Assembly (NCBI RefSeq): GCF_014636295.1
Contig: NZ_BMEC01000018.1
Location: forward strand, 1-64,000
Source of the DNA: Marivirga lumbricoides
Lineage (GTDB): Bacteria; Bacteroidota; Bacteroidia; Cytophagales; Cyclobacteriaceae
DNA: 64,000 nucleotides
Direction of reading: 5' to 3'
Made by a program: the position numbers and the translations under genes. Of the stretch, positions 45,401 through 53,997 are shown piece after piece (within the stretch, counting starts at the first letter, position 1; every line of letters begins with the position of its first letter). The notes under the pieces were generated by a model. That model was not told the origin of the DNA, made no database searches, and was given only the letters and a program-made list of their open reading frames with translations.

Positions 45401-46185
45401 AATCTGTCGCTTTTAATATTAGTTTTATTGGAGCCGGAAACGTTGCCTGGCATTTAGCACCCGCTTTAGAAAATGCCGGGCATTATGTAAAAGAGGTTTT
45501 CAGCAAATCAGGCAAATCCGCCACTAAACTGATAGGCAATTTGTACGATGCGCAGTTAAAAGAAAACCTGGATTTTTCAGATAGTCCTGCGCAAATATTT
45601 ATTCTGACTATTCCTGATGACGCTATTAAATCAGTAGCACAAGAAATTGTGCTTCCGGAGCAAAGTATATTGGTGCATACATCCGGCACCAAAGGGCTTG
45701 TAGAGTTAGACTATGCAGCAGCCTCAGCCAATGGCGTTTTTTATCCGCTTCAGACTTTTTCTAAAGCCAGGCCTGTTTCTTTTGATAAAGTTCCGTTTTT
45801 TATTGAAAGTAATAATAAACAAGCTACTGAGATACTCACAAAAATGGCAAAAAGCATCAGTAAGTTTGTGAATTTTGCCAGTAGTGAACAGAGGGCTAAC
45901 ATGCATTTAGCTGCGGTGTTTGCCAGTAATTTCACTAATCATCTTCTTCGTATATCTCAGGATTTATTAGCTTCCTCTAAGTTAGACTTTGACTTGCTAC
46001 GACCTTTGATAGCAGAGACAATAGAAAAAAGTATCAACTTATCACCAAAAGATGCCCAAACCGGCCCAGCAAAAAGGGGAGATATAGAAACACTTGACAA
46101 GCATATGGAGATGCTGAGTAATAATGAAAGTTTGCAGGAAATATACAGGGTTATAAGTCAACATATTTTGGATACTTATCAATAG
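45397..46185 (+). CDS. Rossmann-fold / DUF2520 protein
   Basis: A 262-residue putative oxidoreductase. The N-terminal NAD(P)-binding loop is FIGAGNVAWHLAPAL (residues 9-23). The C-terminal helical DUF2520 domain (about 135-255) has EQRANMHLAAVFASNFTNHL and TGPAKRGD, both typical. It resembles ketopantoate or F420-dependent NADP reductases; true substrate unknown. It overlaps ccmF by 4 bp (ATGA), so it is co-translated with the ccm genes, but no role in cytochrome assembly is established. Confidence 0.85.
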   Translation: MKSVAFNISFIGAGNVAWHLAPALENAGHYVKEVFSKSGKSATKLIGNLYDAQLKENLDFSDSPAQIFILTIPDDAIKSVAQEIVLPEQSILVHTSGTKGLVELDYAAASANGVFYPLQTFSKARPVSFDKVPFFIESNNKQATEILTKMAKSISKFVNFASSEQRANMHLAAVFASNFTNHLLRISQDLLASSKLDFDLLRPLIAETIEKSINLSPKDAQTGPAKRGDIETLDKHMEMLSNNESLQEIYRVISQHILDTYQ

Positions 46186-46309
46186 TTAATTTCATAGATG
46201 GAGATAGTTCGCTAAGCAATTAATGTTCTGGTAAATAATTCCGTAATCCATTAGGACATGCCATTGCTTATAGTGAAATTTGCTACTTAAGGAGTTTAGA
46301 AACAAAGAG

Positions 46310-47170
46310 ATGACAGCTGCACGATCCCTACCTAAGAATTTTTCCTTCCAGGGCTTTATCCGCTTAATCCGCATACAAAACTTGCTTATTATTGTTTTGA
46401 CTCAGTATCTGGCGGCTGTTTTTATTATTGATTCTGTTAGCATCACCAGTATCCCTCTATTCCTCATTTCTTTGAGTACAATTATTTTAGCCGCTGCAGG
46501 CTATATTATTAACGATTACTATGATGTAAAAATTGATTACATCAATAAGCCCGATAGAGTAATTGTTGGCAAAGTACTGAAGCGAAGGGTTGTACTTTTC
46601 TGGCATTCAGCACTGAATTTTGTCGCTATTACAATAGGCTTTATCCTCCATTGGAAAATAGGCCTTATTGACTTTACAGCAGCCTTTATGCTTTGGCTCT
46701 ATTCCAACCAGCTTAAAAGGCTTCCCTTCATCGGAAACTTAATTGTAGCACTATTAACTGGTTTATCCATATCCATCCTGGCCTTTTATTTTCATGAAAA
46801 GCAGCTTATTTTACATATATATGCACTCTTTGCTATTGCTATCAGCCTAATCAGGGAAATTGTAAAGGACATGGAAGATTGGAAGGGAGATGCTGATTTT
46901 GGCTGCAAAACCCTTCCTATCTTATGGGGCATTAGAAAAACTAAGCTTTTCCTTTATTTTCTGATTGTGTTATTCTATATCCTGATATTTTACATGACAC
47001 AATTTTTACAAAATGATATTTTATATTACTATTTTTCCGGCCTCACCTTTTTTATCATTTATTTTGTACATCGGCTAAGAATAGCCGACACAATGAGAGA
47101 ATACCACTTTTTAAGCAACTTTTGCAAAATAATTATGCTTAGCGGAATTTTAAGTATGGTATTCTTTTGA
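46310..47170 (+). CDS. UbiA-family prenyltransferase
   Basis: A 286-residue, eight- to nine-span aromatic or glycerophosphate prenyltransferase. The first aspartate-rich motif is NDYYDVKIDYINKPDR (68-83) and the second is DMEDWKGDADFGCKTLPI, both magnesium-diphosphate sites. Bacteroidota homologues in this form are often annotated as geranylgeranylglycerol-phosphate geranylgeranyltransferase; the exact acceptor is uncertain (menaquinone-type substrates are possible). ATG at 46310 is chosen over a TTG at 46280. It is 124 bp after the DUF2520 gene. Confidence 0.88.
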   Translation: MTAARSLPKNFSFQGFIRLIRIQNLLIIVLTQYLAAVFIIDSVSITSIPLFLISLSTIILAAAGYIINDYYDVKIDYINKPDRVIVGKVLKRRVVLFWHSALNFVAITIGFILHWKIGLIDFTAAFMLWLYSNQLKRLPFIGNLIVALLTGLSISILAFYFHEKQLILHIYALFAIAISLIREIVKDMEDWKGDADFGCKTLPILWGIRKTKLFLYFLIVLFYILIFYMTQFLQNDILYYYFSGLTFFIIYFVHRLRIADTMREYHFLSNFCKIIMLSGILSMVFF

Positions 47171-47212
47171 TTAATTTATTATCCTAAGCATTTTTGAGCA
47201 AACAAGTTTAGA

Positions 47213-47803
47213 ATGACTTCTCAAAAGAAAACCAAAATAGCCATCCTTGCTTCAGGATCAGGAAGCAACGCAGAAAAAATTATGCAATACTTTAGGAATT
47301 CCCAGCTGGCTGAGGTAGCGTGCGTAATTAGTAACAGGAAAAAAGCGGGCGTTTTAGAACGTGCAGAAAGAGCGGGGATTGAATCGCGTGTTTTTCCGAA
47401 GGAAGCATTTGAAACTGCAGAGCCTATCTTGGATTACTTAAAAGAACAAGCCATTGATTTGGTTATTTTAGCCGGTTTTCTATTGAAAGTACCCGCAGAA
47501 ATCATTTCAGAATTTCCTGATAAAATTCTTAACATACATCCTGCTTTACTTCCCAAATATGGCGGAAAAGGAATGTACGGGCATTTTGTGCATGATGCAG
47601 TACTAAAGAATAAGGATAAAGAAACCGGTATTACTATTCATTTGGTAAATGAAAATTATGATGAAGGTAACGTCTTATTTCAGGCTTCCTGTGAAATAAA
47701 TCCTGAAATGTCTGCCGAAGAAATTGCTGCTAAAGTGCAAGTTTTGGAACATCAGCATTTCCCTAAAGTGATAGAAAGCTACATTAGTGAGAAAATCAGC
47801 TAA
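47213..47803 (+). CDS. purN: Phosphoribosylglycinamide formyltransferase
   Basis: Transfers a formyl group from 10-formyl-THF to GAR, the third step of purine synthesis. The 196-residue length is normal. The GSGSNAEKIMQYF phosphate loop is near the N-terminus. The catalytic Asn-His pair lies in ILNIHPALLP (about residues 107-116) and the catalytic Asp in VNENYDEGNVLF. It starts at ATG 47213. purH follows 2 kb downstream with two unrelated genes between. Confidence 0.96.
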   Translation: MTSQKKTKIAILASGSGSNAEKIMQYFRNSQLAEVACVISNRKKAGVLERAERAGIESRVFPKEAFETAEPILDYLKEQAIDLVILAGFLLKVPAEIISEFPDKILNIHPALLPKYGGKGMYGHFVHDAVLKNKDKETGITIHLVNENYDEGNVLFQASCEINPEMSAEEIAAKVQVLEHQHFPKVIESYISEKIS

Positions 47804-47848
47804 TTATTTCATCTTACTGCCAATTCTTACTATTTTCAGAAAAAGAAA

Positions 47849-49054
47849 TTGCTATTGAACAAGCATATTATTCTGTATAGTATATTTTTTTGCTTTCAGG
47901 CTACTTTCGCTGAAGCTCAGCAACAATTGAGAGGAACCATTATAGATGAAGCTACTCTAGAACCTTTGGCCTTTGCTACTATATATTTAAATACTACTAG
48001 CATTGGCACCACCTCGGATAATGAGGGTAGCTTTAATTTTCAAGTTCCTGAAGGAGAGCATGAGGTAATTGTTCAATTTGTAGGTTATAAAACGCTGAGT
48101 TTTACAGTTAATAGCAAAGAGATTGCACCTCAGTATAAAATAAAACTACAGAAAGAAACGCAGGAACTGGCATCTGTCAAAATTAACGGGGAACGAGATA
48201 AAGAATGGTATGAAAATCTGAAAATTTTTAAGAGCAACTTTATCGGTACATCTGAAAATGCTTTAGCCTGCAAAATACTGAATGAAAAATCATTAGTTAT
48301 TGATTACGATCCTCAGAAAGCAGCCTTGAAAGTTATTGCAAAGGAACCACTACAAATTTTAAATTCCAATTTAGGGTACATCTTGCATTACAGCTTGGTT
48401 GAATTTAACTATGAGCTGAGGCAGGGCAAACTGTTCTTTGCTGGTTACCCGTACTTTAAGGAAAATAAATTATCGGGTCGAAAGCTAAAAAAAGTTGAGA
48501 AGAATAGAAGAAGAGCCTATCACGGTTCTCTAGTCCATTTCATTAAAAGTCTATTGAATAATAGTTTGCAGAAAGAAGGCTTTCGGGTAATGAACTTATA
48601 CAGAGTTCCTAACCCAGAGCGACCCTCAGACTCTATAATTAGTGCTATTCGTAAAGAAGTGTTATTTGGAAACCTGAACAAAAGAAAAAAAGATTCTTTA
48701 AGAACTAATGTGTTGGAAAAGAGAGGTTTGCCAAAAAATTTGAACATGCTGGACACCACTGCTTTAAGTGCAAATGAGCTCATTGTAAGAAAGGAAGATA
48801 AAATCTATATGCGGGCAAGTAATCTACTCCAAATTGTTTATCAGAATGAAAAGGAAGAGCTTAATTATCTTACCCACTCAAGAACTAAAAAACCTGGTTT
48901 ACAAACATCCATACTAAATATAGTTAGTGGTGAGGAAGAATTAAATCTGGCTGGAGACATCACAAATCCTTCAAATGTCTTTCTGGAAGGATATTTGGCG
49001 TGGGAAAAGATTGGTGATTTACTTCCATTAGATTATGTACCTCCTCCTAACTAA
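47849..49054 (+). CDS. Exported protein with carboxypeptidase-like regulatory domain
   Basis: A 401-residue protein. A signal peptide (about 1-24, ending TFAEA) precedes an Ig-like CarboxypepD_reg domain at about 26-95 with LRGTIIDEATLEPLAFATIY and the closing FVGYKTLSF. The C-terminal about 300 residues have no recognised fold and are basic. Such proteins in Bacteroidota are surface or periplasmic, often without a TonB-dependent barrel, as here. No ATG or GTG is available near the N-terminus; TTG at 47849 (or 47855) must be the start. It is 45 bp after purN. Confidence 0.75.
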   Translation: MLLNKHIILYSIFFCFQATFAEAQQQLRGTIIDEATLEPLAFATIYLNTTSIGTTSDNEGSFNFQVPEGEHEVIVQFVGYKTLSFTVNSKEIAPQYKIKLQKETQELASVKINGERDKEWYENLKIFKSNFIGTSENALACKILNEKSLVIDYDPQKAALKVIAKEPLQILNSNLGYILHYSLVEFNYELRQGKLFFAGYPYFKENKLSGRKLKKVEKNRRRAYHGSLVHFIKSLLNNSLQKEGFRVMNLYRVPNPERPSDSIISAIRKEVLFGNLNKRKKDSLRTNVLEKRGLPKNLNMLDTTALSANELIVRKEDKIYMRASNLLQIVYQNEKEELNYLTHSRTKKPGLQTSILNIVSGEEELNLAGDITNPSNVFLEGYLAWEKIGDLLPLDYVPPPN

Positions 49055-49111
49055 ACCTAAATTAATTGGTAAATATTTGCCAAACCCGCTATACCAGTTT
49101 TTACAAATATT

Positions 49112-49687
49112 CTAATACTTGAACAACTTCTCAATCATCTCTGAAAAATCGAGATGCGGCTGATACATTCTGTCAGAATAAATACTGGCGGTAAGCTTCA
49201 GGTAATTAGGTATATCATTAAAATAATGAAGTTCAAGTGCGATGTTTCCGTAAAGCTGATCAATTGGTGGGTCTATTTGCATAGGTGGTTTTAAATAGTA
49301 TTTTTCCACTGTTAGTACTGCTGAATCTACCGCACTTAATTTTTTATCTGATCCGGCTTGTCTGTATCCCATGTCCAATATTTTCAACTTGAAATATTCA
49401 AGTAAGAAGGGGAAGCCACTATCTAGAATTTCCTCATTATTCCTAATAGCAAATCCATTGGCATATGGGCTGTTAAAAAGAACAATTGGAATACCATCTT
49501 TTATGTCAGTAAGTTTTAAGTGGTAGGCATGATGAATTTTATCAAGTATTTCATGATGCTTTTGAGCCGTTATCCACTGCTCAAATCTCTTTACCTCCTT
49601 TTTTGAGCGAACCAGGGTTTGGTGGTTAAGTACCTGATTACCTGAAGGAGGAAAAAGCTTTCTATACATTTTATCAAAAAAAGTCAT
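49112..49687 (-). CDS. Conserved-looking cytoplasmic protein of unknown function
   Basis: A 191-residue protein from ATG 49687 (a TTG at 49711 would add eight residues). No signal peptide or membrane span. Composition is mixed alpha/beta with aromatic-rich segments such as FFDKMYRKLFPPSG at the start and PPIDQLYGNIALELHYF near residue 145. I do not recognise the family. It lies on the opposite strand between the carboxypeptidase-like protein gene and purH. Confidence 0.65.
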   Translation of the reverse strand: MTFFDKMYRKLFPPSGNQVLNHQTLVRSKKEVKRFEQWITAQKHHEILDKIHHAYHLKLTDIKDGIPIVLFNSPYANGFAIRNNEEILDSGFPFLLEYFKLKILDMGYRQAGSDKKLSAVDSAVLTVEKYYLKPPMQIDPPIDQLYGNIALELHYFNDIPNYLKLTASIYSDRMYQPHLDFSEMIEKLFKY

Positions 49688-49840
49688 ACTGCTTAATTTT
49701 ACCTTTACCAAGTAGCTTATAAAGCTACTCCTTTAACTACTATGTAATCAGATTGATTGAAAAACATTGGTTTATTATGAAAAAACTTTGAAAGTGGCTG
49801 AAAAAAAGGGCTATATAGAATGAAAAAAATATAATTCAAT

Positions 49841-49848
49841 TAGTTTTG
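49841..49848 (+). promoter_or_regulatory. Candidate -7 element of purH
   Basis: TAGTTTTG matches TAnnTTTG, 26 bp before the ATG at 49875. No TTTG at the expected -33 spacing. Confidence 0.35.
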
Positions 49849-49874
49849 CATTTCAAAACAAAAATCGCGAATCG

Positions 49875-51401
49875 ATGTCCCTAAAAAAAATTACTACTGC
49901 ACTTATTTCTGTCTATTATAAGGATAGGCTTGAACCTATTATTAAACTGCTTAAAGAGCAAGGTGTAAAAATATACAGCACCGGGGGCACACAAAAATTT
50001 ATTGAAGAGCAAGGGGCTAAAGTGGTAGCTGTAGAAAACCTAACAGGTTACCCTTCAATTTTAGGAGGCAGAGTAAAAACACTTCACCCTAAAATTTTTG
50101 GTGGGATATTAGGCAGAAGAGATTCTATTGAACATAAAAACCAGTTACAGGAGTTTGAAATTCCTGAAATTGACCTTGTAATTGTAGATCTTTATCCATT
50201 TGAAGAAACAGTTGCTTCAGGAGCCAATCAGGATGACATAATAGAAAAAATTGATATAGGAGGAATCTCTCTTATTCGGGCAGCAGCTAAAAATTATAAG
50301 GATGTCTTAATTGTTTCATCCAAAGGACAGTATCCTGCACTGGAAGAATTATTAAGAACGAAAAAAGGAGCTACCAGCCAGGATGAAAGAAAAGCATTTG
50401 CTGCTCAGGCTTTTAATGTTTCTTCACATTATGACACTGCCATATTTAATTATTTCAATAAAGACCAGACTTTAAGTGGTTTCAAACATAGCATTCTTAA
50501 AAACAAGCCGCTTAGATACGGTGAAAACCCACATCAAAACGGGAAATTCTATGGAAATTTAGATGCTATCTTCGATCAACTGAACGGGAAAGAACTTTCA
50601 TACAACAATCTGGTAGATGTTGACGCTGCAGTATCATTAATTGAAGAATTTGAAGGAGAGACCGCTTTTGCCATCTTAAAACATACAAACGCTTGCGGAA
50701 TGGCATTAGGGAATTCCGTAAAAGAGGCTTACCAAAAAGCTTTTCAGGCAGACACGCTTTCTGCATTTGGCGGGGTACTTATTACCAATAAAACCGTAGA
50801 TGCCGAGGCAGCAGAAGAGATGAATAGTTTGTTCTTTGAAATTTTAATAGCACCTGATTTTACAGCTGAAGCTTTAGAAATACTTAGTGGTAAGAAAAAC
50901 AGGATATTGCTAAAGAAAAAAGCCAACCTGCAAACTAAAAAACAATTTAAAAGCCTACTGAATGGTGTAATTGAGCAAGATAGAGATTTAAAGACAGATG
51001 CTAAAGAGGACCTTAAAGTGGTAACCAAAATAGCACCAACTGCTGATGAAGTAAAAGCTCTGTTGTTTGCTTCTAAAATATGTAAGCACACTAAATCAAA
51101 CACTATCATTTTAGCCAATCAAGGACAGATGCTTTCAAGCGGTGTGGGGCAAACCTCCAGGGTTGATGCTTTAAAACAAGCTATTGAAAAAGCAAAACAT
51201 TTTGGCTTTGAACTGAAAGGAGCTGTAATGGCTTCAGATGCATTTTTCCCTTTCCCTGATTGTGTTGAAATTGCAGGAAAAGCCGGAATTAGTTCAGTTA
51301 TACAGCCAGGAGGCTCTATTAAAGATCAGGACAGCATCGACTACTGCGATGAAAATGGAATGAAAATGGTGACTACCGGATTCAGACATTTTAAGCATTA
51401 A
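49875..51401 (+). CDS. purH: Bifunctional AICAR transformylase / IMP cyclohydrolase
   Basis: Carries out the last two steps of IMP synthesis. The 508 residues comprise the N-terminal IMP cyclohydrolase (about 1-195; IYSTGGTQKFIEEQGAKVV and GGRVKTLHPKIFGGIL) and the C-terminal AICAR formyltransferase. The latter has KPLRYGENPHQNG, ILKHTNACGMALG with the catalytic Lys-His pair, and SDAFFPFPDCVE. All key regions are present and the length is normal. Together with purN it indicates de novo purine synthesis genes scattered over this region. Confidence 0.97.
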   Translation: MSLKKITTALISVYYKDRLEPIIKLLKEQGVKIYSTGGTQKFIEEQGAKVVAVENLTGYPSILGGRVKTLHPKIFGGILGRRDSIEHKNQLQEFEIPEIDLVIVDLYPFEETVASGANQDDIIEKIDIGGISLIRAAAKNYKDVLIVSSKGQYPALEELLRTKKGATSQDERKAFAAQAFNVSSHYDTAIFNYFNKDQTLSGFKHSILKNKPLRYGENPHQNGKFYGNLDAIFDQLNGKELSYNNLVDVDAAVSLIEEFEGETAFAILKHTNACGMALGNSVKEAYQKAFQADTLSAFGGVLITNKTVDAEAAEEMNSLFFEILIAPDFTAEALEILSGKKNRILLKKKANLQTKKQFKSLLNGVIEQDRDLKTDAKEDLKVVTKIAPTADEVKALLFASKICKHTKSNTIILANQGQMLSSGVGQTSRVDALKQAIEKAKHFGFELKGAVMASDAFFPFPDCVEIAGKAGISSVIQPGGSIKDQDSIDYCDENGMKMVTTGFRHFKH

Positions 51402-51514
51402 TGTAAAAGCTTTATATAAATAGGGAAAATAATTCTTTGAATGGAATGTTTTACCAAACAAATTTGTAAATTTCGAGAGCGATTTTTTTTAATAAATATA
51501 TATAAACATTATCC

Positions 51515-52543
51515 ATGGGGATATTCGATTTCTTATCAAGTGACATAGCCATAGACTTAGGCACTGCCAATACTCTCATCATACACAAGGACAAAATTGT
51601 GGTGGACGAGCCTTCCATTATAGCTATTGATAAAGCCACAAATAAGGTTTTAGCAATCGGGAGGCAAGCGATGCAGATGCATGAGAAAACGCATGAAAAT
51701 ATCAAAACCATTCGTCCTTTAAAGGATGGGGTAATTGCAGATTTCCATGCAGCAGAGCATATGATTCGTGGCATGATCAAAATGATTGATGGTGGCAAAA
51801 AAAGCTTTTTCCCTTCTTCTCACAGAATGGTTATTTGCATTCCATCAGGTATAACAGAAGTAGAAAAAAGGGCCGTTAGAGATTCAGCAGAACATGCCGG
51901 AGCCAAGGAAGTATACATGATTCATGAGCCCATTGCAGCAGCAATTGGTATAGGTGTTGATATTGAACAACCTATTGGCTCAATGGTAGTGGATATTGGG
52001 GGTGGTACAACTGAAATTGCTGTTATTGCTCTTTCAGGCATAGTATGCGACCAGTCAATCCGTGTAGCAGGAGATACTTTTACTAAAGATATTCTTGACT
52101 ACATGAGAAGGCAGCACAACTTATTGATAGGTGAAAGATCTGCCGAAAAAATTAAAATTGAGGTGGGTGCTGCGCTAACGGAGTTAGATGATGGTCCTGA
52201 AGATTATGAAATCAGAGGTAGGGATTTGATGACAGGAATTCCAAAGGTAATAAAGGTGTCTTATTCTGAAATTGCCTTTGCTATAGATAAATCTGTTTCG
52301 AAAATTGAAGAAGCCGTGTTAAAAGCTTTGGAGATTTCTCCGCCCGAATTATCTGCTGATATTTACGATAATGGAATTCACTTAACAGGTGGAGGTGCTT
52401 TGCTTAGAGGTTTGGACAAAAGACTTGCCTTGAAAACCAAGTTGCCGATTCACATAGCTGACGATCCGTTGAGAGCTGTGGTAAGAGGTACAGGCATCGC
52501 ATTAAAAAATATAAATCATTACAAAGCAGTTTTAATGAGCTAA
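51515..52543 (+). CDS. mreB: Rod shape-determining protein MreB
   Basis: Actin-like filament protein that guides lateral wall synthesis. The 342-residue length is standard. The phosphate-1 loop IDLGTANTLI, the phosphate-2 region VDIGGGTTEIAVIALSG and the adenosine motif LTGGGALLRGLD are all present. It leads the elongasome cluster, but a strong terminator at 52574-52606 separates it from mreC, so mreB is probably made in excess of the other components. Confidence 0.98.
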   Translation: MGIFDFLSSDIAIDLGTANTLIIHKDKIVVDEPSIIAIDKATNKVLAIGRQAMQMHEKTHENIKTIRPLKDGVIADFHAAEHMIRGMIKMIDGGKKSFFPSSHRMVICIPSGITEVEKRAVRDSAEHAGAKEVYMIHEPIAAAIGIGVDIEQPIGSMVVDIGGGTTEIAVIALSGIVCDQSIRVAGDTFTKDILDYMRRQHNLLIGERSAEKIKIEVGAALTELDDGPEDYEIRGRDLMTGIPKVIKVSYSEIAFAIDKSVSKIEEAVLKALEISPPELSADIYDNGIHLTGGGALLRGLDKRLALKTKLPIHIADDPLRAVVRGTGIALKNINHYKAVLMS

Positions 52544-52573
52544 ATGTATTTTAAAACTGATATATAATATATG

Positions 52574-52606
52574 AAAAGGGAATACCACCAAAAGGTATTC
52601 CTTTTT
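52574..52606 (+). terminator. Terminator/attenuator between mreB and mreC
   Basis: GGAATACC-accaaaa-GGTATTCC forms an 8-bp stem followed by five T residues and flanked by A-rich sequence. It lies 31 bp after the mreB stop and 44 bp before mreC, so it likely reduces read-through into mreC-rodA. Confidence 0.8.
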
Positions 52607-52649
52607 CCATTTTTACTCATTTCAATTTAATACCCAATTTTTATAATTA

Positions 52650-53483
52650 ATGCGCAGATTATTTCAGTTTATATATCAATACAGGGCATTTTTCCTCTTT
52701 TTGGTGCTCGAATTGGTAAGCGGTTGGCTTGTAGTTAACCACAACAACTACATAAGCGCATCTTATTTTAATTCTTCCAGTGCTATAGCCGGGAATGTGT
52801 ATGACTCCCGACAAAATATTCAGGATTACTTTCAGCTTAAACAAGTAAATCAAAACCTGGCAGACGAAAATGAACAGCTTCGAAATCAATTAGCACTTAA
52901 GCAGCCAATGCTTGATACCTCGCAATTTAAAACTCCTGTCTACCTCTCAGGCCAATATGATTACACCATGGCAAAAGTGGTTAATAATTCTGTAAGTAGG
53001 TTCAGAAACTACTTTACACTGAACAAAGGAAGAAATGACGGCATTGAAGAAGGAATGGGTGTTGTAAATTCACTGGGGTTAGTAGGAAAAATTAAAAGTG
53101 TCTCTAATAACTTTTCTACGGGCTACTCAGCCCTACATGTTAATCTTTTGGTGTCAGCTTTAATTGATGAAACACAAACACTATGCACTGCAACCTGGGA
53201 CGGTACTGATCCAACAAAAATGAAACTAAAGTATGTGCCACGACACGTTCAGGTGAAGAAAGAAATGGATGTGGTTACCTCTGGCTTTAACTCCATATTT
53301 CCAGAAGGCGTTAAAATAGGAGAGGTTGATACTGTTTTTATCCAGAAGAATGCCACCTTTTATGACATCACCCTAAAAGTAGCAGTTGATTTTCAAAGCC
53401 TGGATTATGTATACGTTATCGGTAATAAACTGAAGCAGGAAAAAGATTCGTTGGAACAATCCATAGAAGTATTAAATGATTAA
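52650..53483 (+). CDS. mreC: Rod shape-determining protein MreC
   Basis: A 277-residue bitopic scaffold protein of the elongasome. An N-terminal span (about 10-30) is followed by a periplasmic coiled coil (about 60-95; LADENEQLRNQLALK) and the paired beta-barrel domain with NKGRNDGIEEGMGVV and TSGFNSIFPEGVKIGEV. It binds PBP2 and activates it. Its last 8 bases overlap mreD. Confidence 0.93.
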   Translation: MRRLFQFIYQYRAFFLFLVLELVSGWLVVNHNNYISASYFNSSSAIAGNVYDSRQNIQDYFQLKQVNQNLADENEQLRNQLALKQPMLDTSQFKTPVYLSGQYDYTMAKVVNNSVSRFRNYFTLNKGRNDGIEEGMGVVNSLGLVGKIKSVSNNFSTGYSALHVNLLVSALIDETQTLCTATWDGTDPTKMKLKYVPRHVQVKKEMDVVTSGFNSIFPEGVKIGEVDTVFIQKNATFYDITLKVAVDFQSLDYVYVIGNKLKQEKDSLEQSIEVLND

Positions 53484-53997
53484 TTCACTCAATATAAAAC
53501 AAGTATTTATCTGGGTTATATTTATAGCCTCACAAATACTTTTTGCTCAAAATATAATTCTTTACAATAAAGCATTTTGCTTTATGTACGTGGGGTTTAT
53601 CCTTTTACTTCCAATTAGCGTGAGCCGGAATTACGTGCTTTTGATTGCTGCATTTACAGGATTTGTAATTGATATATTTTACAACAGCCTGGGTACACAC
53701 ATGGCCGCCACCATCTTAATGGCTTTCATACGTCCATTGTGGATTAATGCTATTACACCTAGGGGTGGTTATGAAAACATTGAAAGCCCCACTGCAAAAG
53801 ACCTTGGGTTAGCCTGGTTTCTGGCTTATTCACTGCCTTTGGTCTTTATTCATTTGTGTCTGGTATTTTTTATTGAAGCAGGAGGTTTTCATATGTTCTT
53901 TTTTGTAATTTTTAAAGCAATTACAAGCACTTTCTTAACAGTTTTTGTGTTGATAATCATTCAGTATCTTTTTTATTCCAAAGGCAGGTTTTCATGA
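53476..53997 (+). CDS. mreD: Rod shape-determining protein MreD
   Basis: A 173-residue membrane protein with five to six spans, identified chiefly by its position and topology because MreD is weakly conserved. The short charged loops (SRNYVLL, FYNSLGTHMAA) fit the family. It starts inside the mreC 3' end and its stop overlaps the start of mrdA (ATGA), giving a translationally coupled run mreC-mreD-mrdA-rodA. Confidence 0.88.
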   Translation: MINSLNIKQVFIWVIFIASQILFAQNIILYNKAFCFMYVGFILLLPISVSRNYVLLIAAFTGFVIDIFYNSLGTHMAATILMAFIRPLWINAITPRGGYENIESPTAKDLGLAWFLAYSLPLVFIHLCLVFFIEAGGFHMFFFVIFKAITSTFLTVFVLIIIQYLFYSKGRFS

